From Candidatus Thiodiazotropha endoloripes (GTDB taxonomy: Bacteria; Pseudomonadota; Gammaproteobacteria; Chromatiales; Chromatiaceae): a stretch of DNA of 64,000 nt. Where the stretch lies: NCBI RefSeq assembly GCF_001708965.1, contig NZ_LVJW01000006.1, positions 124,001 to 188,000 of the forward strand. Reading direction: 5' to 3'. Shown here piece after piece: positions 42,884 through 52,469 of this stretch; position 1 is the first letter of the stretch; each line of letters opens with the position of its first letter. The notes under the pieces are model-generated. The model searched no databases. It was not told the origin of the DNA and worked only from the letters and a program-made list of their open reading frames with translations. Both the position numbers and the translations under genes were made by a program.

Positions 42884-43684
42884 TTAGAGCCTGTCGGTCA
42901 GAGATTTCAACTTTCCCAGCAGGGACTTGCTGGATTGCTGCTGCCGTTCCAGCTGCTCACGGGCAAGTGCCTCCTGCAACTCGAGCTCGCGCTGCCTTTT
43001 GGCCTCCTGGAGACGCTGGCGAATCGCATGCCTGGCCGAATCATCGATCTGCAGATCGTACAGATCAGCACGATTGCGCAGGATATAGTGCCCCAGATTG
43101 TCGAGCCAGGCATCATCCACCTTGTGTGGCTGGATCAGGCTCTTTTCAACCTTGAAGCCTCTGAAATTGGTGATGAATATCCGAATCGAACCCAGCTCCG
43201 GATCGGCCTGAAAAAGAAAATTCACCTTGACCACGACCGGCAACTGAAGGTTCAGCCCGACCACCTGCTGTTGATGATCCCGAATCGGCCACTCGGTGTA
43301 GCGCATGGTCTGACTGTCGAGGAAGGCACAGGCCTCATCCGCATTGGTCTTGGGGGTAATGGCAAAGGTCTGTTCACTGTCTGAAACACACTGGAAGCGC
43401 AAGCGGACAACCCGTGTGTTCTCTGAACTGTCCGCATTGACCACATAATCGGTATGGCGCAGTCCGGCTACTGGACCCAGTCCCGGCATATCATACTGAT
43501 GGTGAACTTCATGATCGAGAATTTTCAGCTGATCAGTCAACTCGGATAGATACTTCAGAATTGACTGCATCGAGGGTTTGAATTGCGACTGGTATAGGGA
43601 TTCCAGCCTGGTCGCCTCACAATCAGCACGATCGTCCTGTTGTCGTTTACGGGCTTCCTGTTTCAGATTTTCCAACAGAGACAT
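42884..43684 (-). CDS. hypothetical protein with C-terminal coiled coil
   Basis: A 266-residue cytoplasmic protein. No family recognised. The N-terminal part is helical and charged (LENLKQEARKRQQDDRADCEATRLESLYQSQF), and a central region of probable beta strands follows (VVRLRFQCVSDSEQTFAI, LQLPVVVKVNFLFQ, IRIFITNFRGFKVEKSLIQP). It ends in a long Arg/Gln/Glu-rich coiled coil (RQRLQEAKRQRELELQEALA). AGGA seven bases upstream supports the ATG. It has no signal peptide and stands 110 bases from the start of the sensor kinase gene. Confidence 0.75.
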   Translation of the reverse strand: MSLLENLKQEARKRQQDDRADCEATRLESLYQSQFKPSMQSILKYLSELTDQLKILDHEVHHQYDMPGLGPVAGLRHTDYVVNADSSENTRVVRLRFQCVSDSEQTFAITPKTNADEACAFLDSQTMRYTEWPIRDHQQQVVGLNLQLPVVVKVNFLFQADPELGSIRIFITNFRGFKVEKSLIQPHKVDDAWLDNLGHYILRNRADLYDLQIDDSARHAIRQRLQEAKRQRELELQEALAREQLERQQQSSKSLLGKLKSLTDRL

Positions 43685-43757
43685 CGCAACATCCTGTAGC
43701 TTCCTAGAGATTCCAAGCGGGCAAGTTTATCTATTAATGCTCCGGCGGCCAAATAAT

Positions 43758-44600
43758 TTACTTCTGAAATCCATACAGACTGGCGATCTCCTCAGCCCAG
43801 AGAGTGTCATCAATCGTCTCAAGAATCAGTGGAATTTCACTAAACCGCTGATCCTGCATGATATAACGAAACACCTCCCAACCCAGCTTACCCTGCCCCA
43901 GGCTATGGTGACGATCGACACGTGCGCCCAGCTCAGGTTTACTGTCATTCAGGTGCATACCCCGTAGATATTGAAAACCCACTACCTGATCGAATTCCGC
44001 AAAGGTCTTGTCACAGGCTGAGGTAGTCCGCATATCGTAACCGGCAACAAAGGTATGGCAGGTATCGAGACAGACTCCGATACGGCTCTTGTCCTCAACC
44101 TGATCGATGATCTGAGCCAAATGCTCAAATGTGTAACCCAGGGTACTTCCCTGTCCTGCGGTGTTTTCGATCACAGCGGTCACCCCCTGTGTCTGATCCA
44201 GACACCAGTTGATCGAATCGGCTACACGCTGAAGACTCTTGCTCTCATCAATTTTTCTCAGCGTCGCTCCAGGGTGGAAATTCAACAGAGACAGGCCCAG
44301 CTGTTCACAGCGCTGCAATTCATCAAGAAAGGCTTTTCTTGATTTATCCAGGCCCTCGCTTTCGGGATGGCCCAGATTGATCAGATAGCTGTCATGAGGC
44401 AGTACATGCCGACTCTCAATGCCAACCTCTCTGAGGTTGGTCTGAAACATTTCGATGGCATCCTCAGTCAGCGGTTTTGCATGCCATTGACGCTGGTTCT
44501 TGGTAAACAGAGCGAAAGCTTTGGCGCCAATTTCGTTCGCGTTGAGCGGGGCATTCTGAACCCCTCCGGAGGCACTCACATGTGCACCTACATACTTCAT
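43758..44600 (-). CDS. nfo: deoxyribonuclease IV (endonuclease IV)
   Basis: A 280-residue AP endonuclease of the Nfo family. Family motifs are [98 protein letters not shown] and a C-terminal LILETIDD. The conserved His/Glu/Asp residues bind the tri-zinc centre. It nicks DNA at abasic sites and repairs oxidative 3' ends. Length is as expected. It is monocistronic. Confidence 0.95.
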   Translation of the reverse strand: MKYVGAHVSASGGVQNAPLNANEIGAKAFALFTKNQRQWHAKPLTEDAIEMFQTNLREVGIESRHVLPHDSYLINLGHPESEGLDKSRKAFLDELQRCEQLGLSLLNFHPGATLRKIDESKSLQRVADSINWCLDQTQGVTAVIENTAGQGSTLGYTFEHLAQIIDQVEDKSRIGVCLDTCHTFVAGYDMRTTSACDKTFAEFDQVVGFQYLRGMHLNDSKPELGARVDRHHSLGQGKLGWEVFRYIMQDQRFSEIPLILETIDDTLWAEEIASLYGFQK

Positions 44601-44711
44601 ATCAATGCCCTACAGATAAAAGTCCAAAAGGAGAAAAGGTATCCATGGCTGGCGACCCGCCGCCCGTCTCATTCAACCCCATGGGTTTGATCCACGCTGA
44701 TAGGTCACCAC

Positions 44712-45845
44712 TCATTTGGAGCGTTTGGTTGGAGTCCAAATCTCCTGCCGTGTTCCAGAAAGGTATTTCAGCCAGGCTTTCAGAATCGACACATTCACCG
44801 ATACGAAGAACAGCGGCAGTTTCACCAGTGGCAGTGCTCTCTGCAGCGGTTCGCTGAAGGCCGCCACGGCAGCAACACCGTAGAACAGCAGTTGCAGCAG
44901 CAGAAGCACCTGGTAGAAGGGACTATCCAGCAGAAACAGATTGCTGACCAGCAGGGAGATGAGGAAAAAAGGCACCAACCATCTGGCAAGCTTGTGAGAG
45001 ATCAAATAGAGAGAGAAGCGTGGATAGCTGAACGGATTTAACAGCTTGGCTTTCTTGAACAGCGCGGTAATGCCACGAATCAAGGTACGCACTTTTCGGT
45101 TGAACTCATCCTTGTGGGATTCAGCCGCTTTCATATAGCCAAACGACTCGGAGATCGATATCGCCCGATAACCCTGCTCTACGGTATTCAGAACCGAGTA
45201 AAAGTCGGGGGCAACACCCTCAATGAATGGGGTGACAATCTCTTTTCTCTGCGCATAGAGTGAGCCACTCGCGCCGACGATCGAACCGGTTACCGACTCC
45301 TGTTTGCGTAAGAAGAGTTCATACTTTCCATACAACCCCTCACCACTCCCACCCTCGATAAGGTCCTCACCTGACACGCAGCCCATCTCCGGCAAGGCAA
45401 ATGGTCGAACAATCTCAGTGATTGCCTCAGCATCGAACATGATCGAGGCATCCGAGAAGACGATGATATCGCCGCTGGCAGCCTGCAGCCCCGCATTCAG
45501 GGCATTGGCCTTGCCTTTTCGCTCCTCAAGTTCGATCAAGGTCAGGTTATCAATTCCCTGATACTCCTTTACGATCTGTACGGTATTGTCCGAAGAGCCA
45601 TCGGAGACGATCAGAACCTGCAGGTTCCCGGAAAAATTCAGCGCTTTTGTATTGTCGAGCTTGCGCTCAATCACCGCCGCTTCATTGTGTACCGGAATAA
45701 TGAGAGTAACTGATAGATTCTCTGGGTATTGGAGGGATTTATAGTCGATGCCACGGCTGACTCTGTTGATGACCATCAACAGAAACGGATAGCCGAAATA
45801 GGCATAAAAGACCAGCAAGAATGAGCCCCAAAGCACAAATTCCAT
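44712..45845 (-). CDS. family 2 glycosyltransferase, membrane-bound
   Basis: A 377-residue GT2. An N-terminal membrane span (FVLWGSFLLVFYAYFGYPFLL) is followed by VTLIIPVHNEAAVIERKL, the metal-binding VFSDASIMFD, GCVSGEDLIEGG and KVRTLIRGITALF, and three C-terminal hydrophobic segments. It adds a nucleotide-sugar residue on the cytoplasmic side of the membrane. It is the first gene of the polysaccharide region in map order and is minus strand, separated by a 390-base gap from a second GT2 facing away. Confidence 0.88.
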   Translation of the reverse strand: MEFVLWGSFLLVFYAYFGYPFLLMVINRVSRGIDYKSLQYPENLSVTLIIPVHNEAAVIERKLDNTKALNFSGNLQVLIVSDGSSDNTVQIVKEYQGIDNLTLIELEERKGKANALNAGLQAASGDIIVFSDASIMFDAEAITEIVRPFALPEMGCVSGEDLIEGGSGEGLYGKYELFLRKQESVTGSIVGASGSLYAQRKEIVTPFIEGVAPDFYSVLNTVEQGYRAISISESFGYMKAAESHKDEFNRKVRTLIRGITALFKKAKLLNPFSYPRFSLYLISHKLARWLVPFFLISLLVSNLFLLDSPFYQVLLLLQLLFYGVAAVAAFSEPLQRALPLVKLPLFFVSVNVSILKAWLKYLSGTRQEIWTPTKRSK

Positions 45846-46234
45846 AGTATCTCTGCAGGTGAAGTGTGGTAATACTATCTCGAAATTGCGGGCAATTATG
45901 CCATTTTCAACACGATTTTGTAATAGTGGACTGAACCACAGGACCGGCTTGCCGGCACGCTAATCACAGCACACCGGCGGTAAATCAGAGCGAGCGAGTG
46001 GTGACACTGATAGCCGGTTGAACAGGCTCTTTGTTGCCCGGGAAGCGCCACTGTTCAGAGGCCTCCAGTCAGAGCTGAAAAGCGTGCGTGGCGGCCAGAC
46101 CAAGTGGATGGATCCACACTGAGACGCCACCAGCGGTCACTGGTTTGGAATCTGCCGGCCGCATACGATATATTGCCGTATAATCTCCGCACCGTTTTTT
46201 GAAAGTGATCGCTAAGCTTGAGTGAATAGCACCG
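45846..46234. other. divergent promoter region of two glycosyltransferases
   Basis: About 390 bases with no credible gene. TATAAT at 46179-46184, 51 bases before the plus-strand GT2 start, is the only plausible -10. No good -35 was found. Confidence 0.45.
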
Positions 46235-47182
46235 ATGGAATCGACATCAGACACCAAAAATCCGGAAATTGCTCTCTCATTCATTATCCCGACAATGAAT
46301 GAAGCCGACAATATTGGGAGATTGATCGACTCCATTCAGCGGCACAACCAACAAGACACCTATGAAATCATTGTGGTGGACAACGGTTCTGAAGATCAAA
46401 CGCGGTCAATCGCCGAGAGCAAAGGAGCCATTGTCCTGCTGGAGCCTGAACTGAATGTCTCTGCCTTGCGAAACGCCGGTGTAGCAGCCAGTCGAGGCAC
46501 GATCTACATATTTCTTGATGGGGATATCGAACTGACCGAAGCCTGGGCTGAGGAGTTTCCCAAAACACGCAAACTGCTGGAGGAGAACAGCAACATTTTG
46601 ACCGGATCAAAATGCAGCATCGCCAATCAGGATAACTATTTGGAGAAATACTGGTTTGCCGATAGCGCAGGACAATCCAGCAACTATGTCAACAGCGGTC
46701 ACCTTATCATTCATAAGGCGCTGTTTTCCAAGTTAGAAGGCTTCGATCCGGAACTTGTTACCGGTGAAGACACAGATCTCTCGGTTCGGGCTAAAACAGA
46801 GCATAACGCTTCTATCGTCAACAACCCGAAACTGAAGGTCCTGCACCACGGTTACCCGAACGATCTGTTTACCTTTGTAAAACGGGAAGCCTGGCATGGC
46901 ACCAGAACCAGCCGATTCCTCGATGTCATCTGCTGTTCCAATATTCAACTGGCCACAAATATTTTTCTGATTCTACACCTGGTGCTTTTTATTGCACTTG
47001 TGTTACAGGCCCATTCAATTACCCAGCTCTCTGCCCTGATGATTGTATTGCTGTTGATTTCATCGGCACTCTACAAATATGGGACCAACATTCTGTTGAT
47101 CGCAGTCAATAGTGGGATTTTCTACTTCTACTATCTTGGCAGAAGCATTTCGATCCTTAAGTGCCTGTTCAGGCTTTGTTAA
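46235..47182 (+). CDS. family 2 glycosyltransferase
   Basis: A 315-residue GT2. LSFIIPTMNEADNIGRLIDSI is followed by IIVVDNGSEDQT, the DxD-like YIFLDGDIEL, GEDTDLSVRA and a C-terminal pair of membrane segments (LILHLVLFIALVLQ; ILLIAVNSGIFYFYYLG). It would transfer sugar from a nucleotide donor to a lipid-linked or polymer acceptor. It is the only plus-strand gene within the polysaccharide locus and converges on the GT4 gene with a 42-base gap that holds a hairpin. Confidence 0.88.
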   Translation: MESTSDTKNPEIALSFIIPTMNEADNIGRLIDSIQRHNQQDTYEIIVVDNGSEDQTRSIAESKGAIVLLEPELNVSALRNAGVAASRGTIYIFLDGDIELTEAWAEEFPKTRKLLEENSNILTGSKCSIANQDNYLEKYWFADSAGQSSNYVNSGHLIIHKALFSKLEGFDPELVTGEDTDLSVRAKTEHNASIVNNPKLKVLHHGYPNDLFTFVKREAWHGTRTSRFLDVICCSNIQLATNIFLILHLVLFIALVLQAHSITQLSALMIVLLLISSALYKYGTNILLIAVNSGIFYFYYLGRSISILKCLFRLC

Positions 47183-47207
47183 CCCGGCGACCAGGTAGGC
47201 CCGAACA

Positions 47208-47228
47208 ATAGTGGCTAAAGCCCACTAT
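47208..47228. terminator. hairpin between convergent glycosyltransferase genes
   Basis: ATAGTGG (47208-47214) pairs with CCACTAT (47222-47228), overlapping the stop codon of the minus-strand gene. T tracts are short on both strands, so it may act as a weak two-way terminator. Confidence 0.35.
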
Positions 47229-48373
47229 AGAATACTGTTATAGACCTCAGCCATTCTGGCCAGACGAATATTTGAATCGAACTCCTCTCTGATCCTCTGC
47301 TCCGCTTTGCCAGTCTTATCGAGGTATTGTTGGGGAGAATCGAGAAAGGATCGGATCGAATCGATCAACTGTTGTCGATTATCCGCTTCAATGAGCGTAC
47401 CAACCTGGTCGCTATCGATGATCTCTGAAGTACCGCCAACATCTGTGGCGATAATCGGTACCCGCATCAACATCGACTCGAGCACCACATTCGGCATGCC
47501 TTCCGTTGATGATGCCTGAATGACAAGGTCAAGTTCGTTATAGACCGGTTGCATATCCTTAATGAAACCGACAAATTCAACCACATCCTGCAGGCCGAGA
47601 CTTTCTGTCAGATGACGAAGGTTCTCCTCCTCCGGACCGATCCCGATCAAAAGCAGTTTCAGTTTATAGCCTTCATCTACCAGCGGCTTGATTGAGCGAA
47701 GCAACTGATCCTGACGTTTCTCTGGACTCAACCTACCTATTTTTCCAATCAGAACGGTATCTTTGGAGACACCCAGACTCTGCCGCAGATTGTCCCTCTC
47801 CTCGATATGATAGTGTTGCGTATCGAGTGCATTGCGTACCGTAACAAGGTGTTTAGAAAATGGGTTTATCTTCTTTAGTCTGGACTGCGTTTTATCGGAA
47901 ACAGTGATAACAAGATCGAACAAGTAGGCCAGCAAAAGTTTATCGATAAACAACAGCAACTTCCTTTTCAAGCTGTTTGCCACCCAACCATGGGCGGTGG
48001 ATACGATCGGAACTTTTAATTTTCGTGCTGCAATAAGCCCAAACAGGTTAGATCGAAGATCGTGTGTGTGAATAACATCAATGGGGGTGGTTTCGTTATA
48101 TTCCAGGATCTGTCCGATGATTGAGAAATCGAGGGTCTTGCTTTCAATGATCTCAAAACAGTCCAAGCCTCTCTGTTTTGCCTTTGTGAGGTAATCAGAG
48201 TCACTCTTTTCTTCAGACCTGAAAGTGGCGATTTTGATTTCAATATTCTGTTGTCGGAGCCCGGCAGCAACCTCGATAATCGTACGCCCAGGGCCGTCAT
48301 ACCAGGGAGAGTCCCGAATATCGAGGATTACCAGCTTATCTTTTCTCTCATCCACATCCATCCCCCTACTCAT
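47225..48373 (-). CDS. family 4 (group 1) glycosyltransferase
   Basis: A 382-residue GT4 with two Rossmann-like halves. The N-terminal half has DSPWYDGPGRTIIEVAAGL and VIHTHDLRSNLFGLIAARKL. The donor-binding half has LIGKIGRLSPEKRQDQLL, the acidic SSTEGMPNVVLESML and ATDVGGTSEII. It is a retaining transferase using a nucleotide sugar, in the cytoplasm. Starts at 48373 and at 48361 are equally plausible. The flippase gene ends 48 bases upstream on the same strand. Confidence 0.9.
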   Translation of the reverse strand: MSRGMDVDERKDKLVILDIRDSPWYDGPGRTIIEVAAGLRQQNIEIKIATFRSEEKSDSDYLTKAKQRGLDCFEIIESKTLDFSIIGQILEYNETTPIDVIHTHDLRSNLFGLIAARKLKVPIVSTAHGWVANSLKRKLLLFIDKLLLAYLFDLVITVSDKTQSRLKKINPFSKHLVTVRNALDTQHYHIEERDNLRQSLGVSKDTVLIGKIGRLSPEKRQDQLLRSIKPLVDEGYKLKLLLIGIGPEEENLRHLTESLGLQDVVEFVGFIKDMQPVYNELDLVIQASSTEGMPNVVLESMLMRVPIIATDVGGTSEIIDSDQVGTLIEADNRQQLIDSIRSFLDSPQQYLDKTGKAEQRIREEFDSNIRLARMAEVYNSIL

Positions 48374-48407
48374 ATCACCAAACCCACTACTCGACTGTAG
48401 ATGACAT

Positions 48408-48424
48408 AGGGCCGGTTAAAATTA
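48408..48424 (+). repeat. dispersed repeat, diverged copy
   Basis: AGGGCCGGTTAAAATTA overlaps the flippase stop codon. It matches the GGGCCTGTTAACACG element at most positions of the first half only. This is a weak copy and could be chance. Confidence 0.25.
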
Positions 48425-49963
48425 GTTTGATCTCTTTGCCAATATAGGCTTAATCTTTTGATATATCTGTTGGCGTTCACTGGCATTGAAGATAATCCAA
48501 AATGAGATTGTGAGATAGACCGTTGAAGCAGCAATCACCAAACCAAAAAACTGCGTCATACTTCCGATTGTCATAGAGTGACTGATATACAACACCATCA
48601 ACAGAAATGGTACCGCAGCCAATGTCGGCCGCAAATAGCTCGACAGATAGTACTTCATTAAATTCATACCGATCACTCTGGTTGTATAGATAGGCAGAAT
48701 AACCGCTGTCAGAATAATATGTGGAATTGCGGTACCCAGAGCCACACCAGCCACTCCATAATAGTGGAGTAAAACGATACTCAATCCGAGATTGGTTATC
48801 GCTTCGCCGATCCGGAAGAAAGCGAGCATTTTGTGTTTATCCAGACCATATAACACGCTGGTGAGTGTTTGGTGAGGTGCCGAAAAGATCTGCGTTACCG
48901 CCAGAATCAACAGCACCAAACCTGACAGCTCACGAAACTCCTCTCCCATCCATAGTGCGATAAACTCTCCGCCAAGGAGTATGAACACCAACACCACAGG
49001 ATAGGAGATGAACAGTGTAAGTTTCGAACCATCAATCACTGTTTTATTGATTCGATGATGATCATCCAAAGCGCTGTAGCGTGCCACCATCGGCATCAGC
49101 ACTCTGGCCGTGACCACCACGAGTTGCCTCAGGTACTCAGCCAGAGTCCCGGCTATGGCGTAGAAGGTTACCGAGGCGACAGGCATGAAAATACCTATCA
49201 CGATGGCATCTGTCATAAATACAATTTTCTGCCCCAGATTATTGATCAATACAAAAGCACTGTAGTTGACGATCTTTCTTGTCACTTTGCGAAAGGCCGC
49301 ATCGATTTTCAGTCTGACTTTAAATCTGACGTCATGAGTTGCTGCAATCTTCTTTGCGGCATGCATTAGATAGAGGCCACCAAGAAAACTGAGCAGCATC
49401 TGACTGGCAGCCATTGCGACGATTGTATAACCATTACTCAGCAGAATCACAAACGCCGCCGCCTTAAGCAAGGTGGTCAGAATATTGACAATATTAAAAA
49501 TGTCATAGCGCTGCAGTCCCATTAAAACGCCGGAAAATATGTTGAAAATGAAGAACTGCGCTATGGTCACACCAACTAGAAGAACGCTAACCGATGCCGC
49601 TTTAGCCACCTCCTCTTCGACCCCGAAGATCGAGGAGAAATAGAGTGCGAGCACAATCGAGATCAGAACGGTAACAACAGAGATAAAGAAATAGATTATG
49701 AATGAAGCACTCAACACCTCTTCAAGCGCTTTCGGATCTTTCTTGGCAAGGGAGTGGGATGTGGATCTGATAACCGACTCGCGAACACCGAGATCAAACA
49801 GATACATGTAGCCTGTAAACTGATTGATAATGGTCCATACACCATACAGCTCATTACCCAGACTGTGCACTACAAATGGGGCAAGAAAAAAAGATACGAC
49901 AATGGAAACCAACAGGCCAGTCCAATTCGAGAAGAGATTTCTTATTATTCTGTTTTTTTCCAT
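48422..49963 (-). CDS. polysaccharide flippase (MATE/Wzx-like)
   Basis: A 513-residue polytopic protein with about 12-14 hydrophobic segments. The family start is FSNWTGLLVSIVVSFFLAPF and GNELYGVWTIINQFTGYMYLFDLGV, and later segments include VLMPMVARYSAL. It is of the Wzx/MurJ-type oligosaccharide exporter class and would move lipid-linked repeat units across the inner membrane. AGG eight bases upstream of the ATG is contributed by a copy of the dispersed repeat at 49967. It lies between the aminotransferase and GT4 genes. Confidence 0.88.
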   Translation of the reverse strand: MEKNRIIRNLFSNWTGLLVSIVVSFFLAPFVVHSLGNELYGVWTIINQFTGYMYLFDLGVRESVIRSTSHSLAKKDPKALEEVLSASFIIYFFISVVTVLISIVLALYFSSIFGVEEEVAKAASVSVLLVGVTIAQFFIFNIFSGVLMGLQRYDIFNIVNILTTLLKAAAFVILLSNGYTIVAMAASQMLLSFLGGLYLMHAAKKIAATHDVRFKVRLKIDAAFRKVTRKIVNYSAFVLINNLGQKIVFMTDAIVIGIFMPVASVTFYAIAGTLAEYLRQLVVVTARVLMPMVARYSALDDHHRINKTVIDGSKLTLFISYPVVLVFILLGGEFIALWMGEEFRELSGLVLLILAVTQIFSAPHQTLTSVLYGLDKHKMLAFFRIGEAITNLGLSIVLLHYYGVAGVALGTAIPHIILTAVILPIYTTRVIGMNLMKYYLSSYLRPTLAAVPFLLMVLYISHSMTIGSMTQFFGLVIAASTVYLTISFWIIFNASERQQIYQKIKPILAKRSN

Positions 49964-49966
49964 TTT

Positions 49967-49984
49967 CAGGACCTGTTAACACTC
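49967..49984 (+). repeat. dispersed repeat, partial copy at flippase start
   Basis: CAGGACCTGTTAACACTC is 16 of 18 identical to the start of copy A. It lies 4 bases upstream of the flippase ATG (minus strand). On that strand it supplies the AGG used as the ribosome-binding site. Confidence 0.5.
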
Positions 49985-50055
49985 AATCGATTTATACAGC
50001 AACCTAACATGCCAAACTCCTCACCAAAGCCTGATGACTCTATACCATTCGGCTC

Positions 50056-51252
50056 TTATAAACCCGCCAGAATTTCAATGATCTGATTCATGTCGGTTTC
50101 ACGCACATAGGCGTGTGTGGGTAGTGTCACAATCTGCCTTGCAATGACCTCCGCAGCGGGGCATGCCCTCTCCCCGACCAGATGGCCCGCTATCTCGTCA
50201 ACACAGTTCAATGACTTTGGATATGAGGCTGAGATGCCATATTCACGATATTCATCAAGCAACTCACTGCGTTGATTCGCATCATGGACCAGCAGGGGGT
50301 ACCTCAGATAGGCCGGTTCCGTTTGCACCAGCCGATCGATCTTGGTTATCGACTGATTGGATTGCAGTGCCTCATCATAGTAGAAGCCACGCTGAGTTCT
50401 TGACTGGGTGATCTGATCGATCCTGTTGAACTGAGCAGTTGCTAAAGATGAGAGAAAGGCTGGATACTTGCTGACCTCGACATCAGTCTCAAAGCGGGTC
50501 TCTCCCAATCCTGAAAAACTGATATTGGCGGGCAGTTTATAGGCGTAAGGGTTGAGAAAAAAATAGTAGATCACTACTTTTATGAACTCGATGGCCTGGC
50601 GCTTAAAGCTCAGAGGATCGAGTCTTTCCACATTCTGGGATAACAATTCTGCCAGACCAGGATGGTTTGTTACTGCCAATCCACCCTGTATGGATGTTAC
50701 GTTTTTACCTTTGTCGAGACTCAAAATACCCGCATCACCAAAACTGCCCAGATAGCGTCCATCAATTTTTGCATTGAGTGATTGAGCCGCATCATCGATT
50801 AACAGAAAACCTTCGCTTTTTGACAACTTTTCCAACATCGGCAGGTCATTTGGCAAGCCGTATAGATTGGCGCTGATGATGGCAGCAACCCGGGAGAAGT
50901 CGATCTGGCGAAGCTGCTGTTCATCATAGGAGAGCGTTCTGGGGTCGATATCACAGAGTCGGATTTTGAGCCCTGCATTGATTACAGAACTGGCTACTGA
51001 GTAACAGGTGTAGGCGGGAACGATTACCTCATTACGATCGTTGTCACTGTTTTGAAGCTTTACAGCCGCCAGTAGCGCTGTCATGGCTCCCCGCCCTGTG
51101 GAAAAGAGGAATCCAGCATCCATCCCAAGCAACCCTTTTGCGAGTTGCAGCAACACCTCGTTGTGGTTCTTACCGGAAACAATATTTGCCAACCAAACGG
51201 CTAATTCCGCAAATTTGATTGGCGAGCCAGTTGGAGAAAGATGTCTCATCAT
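50056..51252 (-). CDS. DegT/DnrJ/EryC1/StrS aminotransferase
   Basis: A 398-residue PLP enzyme. ALLAAVKLQNSDNDRNEVIVPAYTCYSVASSVINAG, ANLYGLPNDLP, LIDDAAQSLNA and the lysine-bearing LDKGKNVTSIQGGLAV fit the DegT sugar-aminotransferase class, with the PLP lysine inferred in the GKN segment. It would transaminate a nucleotide-linked keto-sugar for the surface polymer; the acceptor sugar is unknown because no matching dehydratase is in the window. It lies 2 bases after the FemAB-like gene, so the two are tightly coupled. Confidence 0.85.
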   Translation of the reverse strand: MMRHLSPTGSPIKFAELAVWLANIVSGKNHNEVLLQLAKGLLGMDAGFLFSTGRGAMTALLAAVKLQNSDNDRNEVIVPAYTCYSVASSVINAGLKIRLCDIDPRTLSYDEQQLRQIDFSRVAAIISANLYGLPNDLPMLEKLSKSEGFLLIDDAAQSLNAKIDGRYLGSFGDAGILSLDKGKNVTSIQGGLAVTNHPGLAELLSQNVERLDPLSFKRQAIEFIKVVIYYFFLNPYAYKLPANISFSGLGETRFETDVEVSKYPAFLSSLATAQFNRIDQITQSRTQRGFYYDEALQSNQSITKIDRLVQTEPAYLRYPLLVHDANQRSELLDEYREYGISASYPKSLNCVDEIAGHLVGERACPAAEVIARQIVTLPTHAYVRETDMNQIIEILAGL

Positions 51253-51254
51253 AC

Positions 51255-52295
51255 CTAAGGTATACTCTTGGATATCAAAGGCCCGATCAATCCGACTATC
51301 GGCAGTGGCAGTTTTTTCCAGACATCGATCGCCAATTTGAACTTCACGTTGTCTACATTCAATTGTGGCATATCAGCTCCATCCGGCATGTAATACTGCC
51401 AATAGAGCTGTTTGGTCTCTGCATTCCATTTCTTCTTGAATGACTCACCGGTTGAGTCGGCGGTTGATCGACCAAGATGAAAATTACGATATCCCCCTTC
51501 GCAGCTGTCTTTGATCATCTCCCAATAGAGAGCATAGGTTGGCTGAAGCCTGCGATACTCCTTGACAGTACCCATCCACATCCCTTCGACAGTCTGTTTG
51601 TAGTAACCATTCATTGCCACACTGATCGGCTGACCATCCATGTATATCGCAAATATCTTCAGGTCCTGTGGTGAAAAGCGCTGAAGCAGCGATTGAAAGT
51701 AACTTTTTTTGTAGAATGGCGTCCCCAGATCCCGCCAGGAGTGGCTCATGACATGATAAAAATCATCGAGCAGTTCTGCATGACCGGAACGAACTTCAAT
51801 ATCATTCTTGTAGACCCGTCGAATATTGGTGCGATGTTTTGACTTGTATCCGGACCAGATCTTTTCATGGTCATCTTCAAGCTTGATCACCAACGAGACT
51901 TTTTTGGTCGACTCCTCGAGCCCCAGCGGTGAACTCTTACCAGCCCGTAACTCCAGATAGTCCACTTTAGACTCGTTTGCCAGTTCAATCGCATACTTCA
52001 CCAGATCCTTCTCTATCTCGATGCTATCGGCACAGGCGCCGCCGAAGTTGACGAACGGCATCGAGCACATGATCCTGCCAAACAGTCTGCTGTTGATTAA
52101 TACGATGGGTAAAACACCGTTGATCCGCTCCTCCTGCCTGGAGACGATCGGATAGACCAGATGACCAAAGTGACTTTCATTCAACTCCTGCCACTCGAAC
52201 CGCTGGTAGAAATTCGCATCGGCAGCATCACCAAGATAGTGATTCCATAACTCCCTGCTCTTCGATGTAATCGATAATCGCTGAATATCCGACAT
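51255..52295 (-). CDS. FemAB-like / GNAT-fold acyl- or aminoacyl-transferase
   Basis: From ATG 52295 (AGG just upstream) the protein has 346 residues; the frame could begin 12 codons earlier at 52331. SKHRTNIRRVYKNDIEVRSG, VMSHSWRDLGTPFYKKSYF and NFHLGRSTADSTGESFKKKWNAETKQL match the FemAB-type proteins associated with PEP-CTERM/XrtA exopolysaccharide loci. Known FemAB relatives transfer amino acids or acyl groups to peptidoglycan; in EPS loci the role is unproved. The DegT gene follows after 2 bases. No exosortase gene is in this window. Confidence 0.78.
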   Translation of the reverse strand: MSDIQRLSITSKSRELWNHYLGDAADANFYQRFEWQELNESHFGHLVYPIVSRQEERINGVLPIVLINSRLFGRIMCSMPFVNFGGACADSIEIEKDLVKYAIELANESKVDYLELRAGKSSPLGLEESTKKVSLVIKLEDDHEKIWSGYKSKHRTNIRRVYKNDIEVRSGHAELLDDFYHVMSHSWRDLGTPFYKKSYFQSLLQRFSPQDLKIFAIYMDGQPISVAMNGYYKQTVEGMWMGTVKEYRRLQPTYALYWEMIKDSCEGGYRNFHLGRSTADSTGESFKKKWNAETKQLYWQYYMPDGADMPQLNVDNVKFKLAIDVWKKLPLPIVGLIGPLISKSIP

Positions 52296-52445
52296 TTCAC
52301 CTGATCCGATAAAAATACGCTGTGCTGGCATTTTACAATGAAATCACACAACAGACGCTAAACAATTTCTAGTCTCAAACAACTTCGCTGAATCCAAATC
52401 GACCACCTGCCATTGCAGTCAGTGGTCTCTTCCCCGCCGGGCTGT

Positions 52446-52469
52446 CCAGGCTCTGTTGACGTTAATCCA
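52446..52469 (+). repeat. dispersed repeat, copy in the FemAB/ATP-grasp junction
   Basis: An element starting CCAGGCTCTGTTGACGTTAA matches copy A at 18 of 24 positions. It overlaps the stop codon of the ATP-grasp gene. Confidence 0.45.
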